The translations under genes were made by a program, and so were the position numbers. The notes under the pieces were generated by a model. The model saw only the letters and a list, made by a program, of their open reading frames with translations. It was not told where the DNA came from and did no database searches. A stretch of DNA of 17,848 nucleotides from CAZNDN01 sp964571815 (lineage in GTDB: Bacteria > Fibrobacterota > Chitinivibrionia > Chitinivibrionales > WJKA01): positions 1 through 17,848 of the forward strand of contig CAZNDN010000088.1 in assembly GCA_964571815.1 (NCBI GenBank), written 5' to 3'. Positions 15,502 through 17,848 of this stretch are shown piece by piece (position 1 is the stretch's first letter; every line of letters starts with the position of its first letter).

Positions 15502-16230
15502 TCACTCGCGGGATTTCCGCTTTTTCGCACGCCAGTCGGCCCATTCGTTTTCGTGCCAGTACCAGCCGGGATCCTTCAGTTTGTCGGGGCAACAATACTT
15601 GATTTCCTCGACGAACACAGTGTCCATGCGCGCCTGATGCAGTGTACGGACCGCCCTTACCGCTTCCAGCGAAAACCCCTTGATTCCCCTGAGATCGGCG
15701 TCGTTGAGATAGCAGCCGTTGAGAGCCGCGCCGGTGAAATCCGCGCCGCGGAGGTCGGCTCCTTTGAGGAAGGCGGCGCAGAGGTTGGCGCTGCGAAAAT
15801 CGGCACTACGAAGGTCGGCCCCGCGAAAATCGGCACTTCGGAGGTTCGCGCCTTGAAACGAGGCGTTCCGAAGATCACGGTCCTTGAAATCGTAGTTCTT
15901 GAGCATGCAGTCCCGGTAATCCCACGCCCCCTTGTCCCGGTTGCAGGCTTTCATGGAATCCACCATACGGATCTTCCGGGCCATCTCCGCCCGCCGGGCC
16001 GTGTTGGCGCCCGGTGCGTTTCCGTACCGTTGCAGCAGTTCCGCCTTTGGCATGCATGCGGTCTTCTCACCATCAATGTACGTGTATACATGCCGTTTTC
16101 CCGGCGCACGAGCCACATTGACACTGTCGAGACAGAGGAAGAACTCCAGGTCCGCGTTATCGGCGGAAACAGAGCCACACAATGCTTCGCAGACCGCTGT
16201 CGTATACACAATCGCCGAAATGGCCTTCAC
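15502..16230 (-). CDS. Exported pentapeptide-repeat protein (GTG start)
   Basis: A 242-residue protein. The likely start is GTG at 16230, supported by GAGAGGA about 7 nt upstream and by a signal peptide directly after it (AISAIVYTTAVCEALCGSVSA, 3-23, shown in part by ending SVSA before a mature Asp). Residues about 113-182 form 14 consecutive pentapeptides of the A(D/N)LXX type, for example ASFQG, ANLRS, ADFRG, ADLRS and ADFTG, which fold into a right-handed quadrilateral beta-helix. The N-terminal 90 residues and the C-terminal 55 have no recognised domain; six cysteines outside the helix (14, 18, 33, 59, 97, 108) and a Cys pair at 213-214 suggest possible disulfides after export. The role is unknown. 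Pentapeptide proteins that mimic DNA and protect gyrase are cytoplasmic, so a signal peptide argues against that role here. Confidence 0.88.
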   Translation of the reverse strand: MKAISAIVYTTAVCEALCGSVSADNADLEFFLCLDSVNVARAPGKRHVYTYIDGEKTACMPKAELLQRYGNAPGANTARRAEMARKIRMVDSMKACNRDKGAWDYRDCMLKNYDFKDRDLRNASFQGANLRSADFRGADLRSADFRSANLCAAFLKGADLRGADFTGAALNGCYLNDADLRGIKGFSLEAVRAVRTLHQARMDTVFVEEIKYCCPDKLKDPGWYWHENEWADWRAKKRKSRE

Positions 16231-16601
16231 ACGTTTTTCCTCTCGTTTTGCATTGAATACGAAACTACTCTCCCACCGAATCCGCCGGCGGCACTACATC
16301 CGACAGGTTTCGTCCGTGACGTTCACACCGCGAAGATAGTCATGGCAGGCGGGCCGTATTCGAGGAAAATGACTCGCAGAAGGTCTCTCTCCCGGGTGTA
16401 TCTCACTAACCCGCCTGAATACAATATAGCACAATTCTCTCAGCCGTGCAGGTTTTTGTTTTGGGGACGGGGGTATATTTATTACATTTAGAGACGATGC
16501 CCTGCCATCATGGCCCCCACCGTTGCCGGTCCCCCGGTGCCGAACCCCCGTCCGTCGATCCAGAAAAACTCCGGTTCACCACCCTCTCCGCTTCGACTGA
16601 A
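16231..16601. other. Intergenic region: leader of the pentapeptide gene and remnant of the fibro-slime gene
   Basis: No intact gene. 16231-16422 would be a roughly 190-nt leader of the pentapeptide-repeat gene, containing the palindrome CCGCCGGCGG (16282-16291). 16423-16431 is a promoter candidate. 16488-16601 reads in the same frame as the upstream fibro-slime gene and is treated as part of that pseudogene. 16432-16487 is AT-richer spacer with nothing recognised. Confidence 0.5.
16423..16431 (-). promoter_or_regulatory. Extended -10 promoter for the pentapeptide-repeat gene
   Basis: On the minus strand TGC-TATATT forms an extended -10 in the most AT-rich part of the spacer. No strong -35 is seen at 17 bp. 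It lies about 190 bp upstream of the GTG at 16230, so the leader would be long. It is the best promoter candidate for that gene but remains unproven. Confidence 0.35.
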
Positions 16602-17084
16602 TTAACAAGTCCCGCTTCCCAGATCGTCCCTGCGCAGAAACGGCAATGAATCGTAGATCACCACATTAGCCATCTCATACGCGGGGTCAAAGCTCGGGCT
16701 CACGAATTCCCCGGCTGTGCCCCCTTCGCGGGGCACAAGATTGGTCCATTTCCAGGTGGAGTCTTCGGGGTCAACCACAAATTCGGCATCAGGATCGGAC
16801 CCTCCCGCTGCACTCGGTCGGTACCACTCCGGAATCCGGTCGTTCCAGAACAGGCTTTCACGCAGAACGGGCTTGCGGTAGCTGTCCAACGTGTCCTGCA
16901 CCATCCCCGGCATCACATGTCCCCCGGCGTATATCTGGAAATTGGGATTGGAGCCGTCCGGATGAAAATCGTAGAAAATCATTGGAATCCACAAGGTATC
17001 CGGCAGTCTCTGTGCCCCGGCAACCGCCACGGAACTCGGAATGCAGGCAATCACTATTACCCGTTGCAGTCCGGTGCGACTCAT
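16488..17084 (-). pseudogene. Truncated fibro-slime domain protein (premature stop)
   Basis: The intact reading frame is 160 codons (17084 to the TAA at 16602-16604). It starts with a strong AGGAGGTGG 5 nt before the ATG and a signal peptide (MSRTGLQRVIVIACIPSSVA). TLWIPMIFYDFHPDGSNPNF (30-49) matches the opening of fibro-slime domains, found in Fibrobacter and related surface proteins. The frame then reaches VVIYDSLPFLRRDDLGSGTC (141-160) and stops. Reading through the TAA in the same frame gives 37 more codons, including EPEFFWIDGRGFG, the pattern expected next in a fibro-slime domain, before another TAA at 16488-16490. The conserved FTMELH and GDDDVW-type motifs that should follow are absent. 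The gene therefore looks broken by a nonsense codon and a deletion of its 3' part. A genuinely short secreted protein cannot be excluded. Confidence 0.68.
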
Positions 17085-17110
17085 TAACCACCTCCTGATT
17101 TGAGCGGGTG

Positions 17111-17140
17111 TATCTACCACTACTTCAATTTCCCCTCCAA
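17111..17140 (-). promoter_or_regulatory. Candidate promoter for the truncated fibro-slime gene
   Basis: On the minus strand TTGGAG (17135-17140), an 18-bp spacer, and TAGATA (17111-17116) preceded by TGG (extended -10) lie just ahead of the strong ribosome-binding site at about 17090-17098. The leader would be about 20 nt. Both hexamers are imperfect. Confidence 0.35.
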
Positions 17141-17241
17141 TGCATGCGGCTCCACCAGGGGTCAGGGATTCAGAGGCACAGCACGCAGGAAACACAAGGG
17201 TAGTCCCGAAATGCCGGGGACGAATAATTACCAATCGCGCG

Positions 17242-17848
17242 CTACTCTGCAGCTATGACTCTCCGTATCAACGGCCCTTTCCCGCCGGCACTCCCGACAC
17301 AATAGACTCCTCCCGGTATTGTGGGCGGCCGAACGATATTCAGTGAATGAAAGCTCGCGCTTCCCTCACCCGGAACAACTTTTCGGAGAACCACGCGGCC
17401 CTTGAGGTCGTACATCCGCAGTTCACCGCTGCCGGGGTCGGCGGCGGAAAAGAACCGGGGGTGGGCAGCTTGAAGCGAACCCTCCGCGACAACCCGCACC
17501 TGGTCCGAATCGAGGCCCTCCTGCGATGCGGTAATGACAGTCGAATCGATCTCGTTGGGAGCATCCCCTCGCGTGATGATCCCGACCCAGTTTGATCCCT
17601 CACGTGGGCTGACAGCAATGGCACCGGGAGAGTCCGAATGCCATTGAGCCTTGCGGGCAAAGCCTACGTAGTTGCCGAACAAGTCACGCAGCACGGCATA
17701 CGCGCGCGCGGAGTCTTCAGCCGGGCTCAAGGATATCCGGGCAACCGTGTCGGGTTCGTTGAGACTGGTGACCGGATCGTTGGTGAGTTGTTCGATCCAG
17801 ACGTGGGATGGTGGGCCGGGGGTGATATAAACGTAAGCACTGCCGTCA
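17242..17848 (-). CDS. C-terminal part of a large surface protein: Ig-like region and sorting tail (runs off the window)
   Basis: The frame is open from the stop codon at 17242 to the window edge, giving 201 residues with no start inside the window; the 5' part lies beyond 17848. The first about 130 residues are beta-rich and resemble bacterial Ig-like (BIG2-type) repeats of surface proteins: LRDLFGNYVGFARKAQWHSD (53-72), then VGIITRGDAP and STVITASQEGLDSDQVRVV (102-120). The last 70 or so residues, with GELRMYDLKGRVVLRKV (142-158) and IPGGVYCVGSAGG (177-189), resemble a Por-secretion type A sorting tail; the hydrolase at 3257-5491 ends similarly. The protein is probably extracellular or surface-anchored. 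The next gene downstream (157 bp away, same strand) is the broken fibro-slime gene, so this may be the intact member of a fibro-slime/Ig-like surface-protein cluster; that is inference. Confidence 0.75.
   Translation of the reverse strand, partial: DGSAYVYITPGPPSHVWIEQLTNDPVTSLNEPDTVARISLSPAEDSARAYAVLRDLFGNYVGFARKAQWHSDSPGAIAVSPREGSNWVGIITRGDAPNEIDSTVITASQEGLDSDQVRVVAEGSLQAAHPRFFSAADPGSGELRMYDLKGRVVLRKVVPGEGSASFHSLNIVRPPTIPGGVYCVGSAGGKGPLIRRVIAAE

Noticed and set aside
15660..15900. 15-bp-period repetition in the DNA
   Set aside because: It is explained by the codons of the 14 pentapeptide repeats, not by an independent DNA repeat or CRISPR.

Overview
The window is GC-rich DNA, densely coding on both strands, from a Gram-negative bacterium with an outer membrane. 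Several genes encode exported or surface proteins: a Tat-type signal, Sec-type signals, two C-terminal tails that look like type IX secretion (Por-secretion type A) sorting domains, an N-terminal barrel of the PorV/UPF0164 type, and a fibro-slime-like protein. Together with a class I adenylate cyclase and a DUF2914 protein, this suggests a Fibrobacterota/Chitinispirillia-like or related environmental lineage. That placement is an inference from gene families; no rRNA or marker gene is present. I see no tRNA, rRNA, CRISPR array, transposase or phage gene.

Layout. 36-1934 (+): a YihY/BrkB-type membrane protein and an unrecognised coiled-coil protein. 1935-2099: a convergent spacer with two short 7-bp-period repeat arrays. 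2100-5491 (-): a two-gene unit encoding a secreted multidomain glycoside hydrolase (GH63/MGH1-like) and a Tat-exported DUF362 protein. 5902-7041 (+): a solitary DNA methyltransferase with N4-cytosine-type motifs. 7513-10515 (+): a 1000-residue fusion of PorV-like barrel, TPR, a metallophosphatase-like domain that has lost its metal-binding motifs, and a TolB-like propeller. 10531-10962 (-): a stand-alone Smr-domain protein. 11228-12280 (+): an exported Lys/Ala/Glu-rich protein ending in DUF2914. 12368-14305 (-): a short class I adenylate cyclase, convergent with the DUF2914 gene. 14707-15486 (+): a rhomboid protease. 15502-16230 (-): an exported pentapeptide-repeat protein. 16488-17084 (-): a decayed fibro-slime gene. 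17242 to the window end (-): the C-terminus of a large surface protein with a sorting tail.

How the genes may fit together. The strongest theme is export and the cell surface: polysaccharide breakdown (glycoside hydrolase), surface adhesion or slime (fibro-slime and Ig-like proteins), and outer-membrane or periplasmic scaffolding (PorV-like fusion, DUF2914). A cAMP-producing enzyme sits among them with a GTGACGTCAC palindrome in its upstream spacer. The most novel object is the barrel/pseudo-phosphatase/propeller fusion. No classic rho-independent terminator with a clear T-run was found in any spacer.
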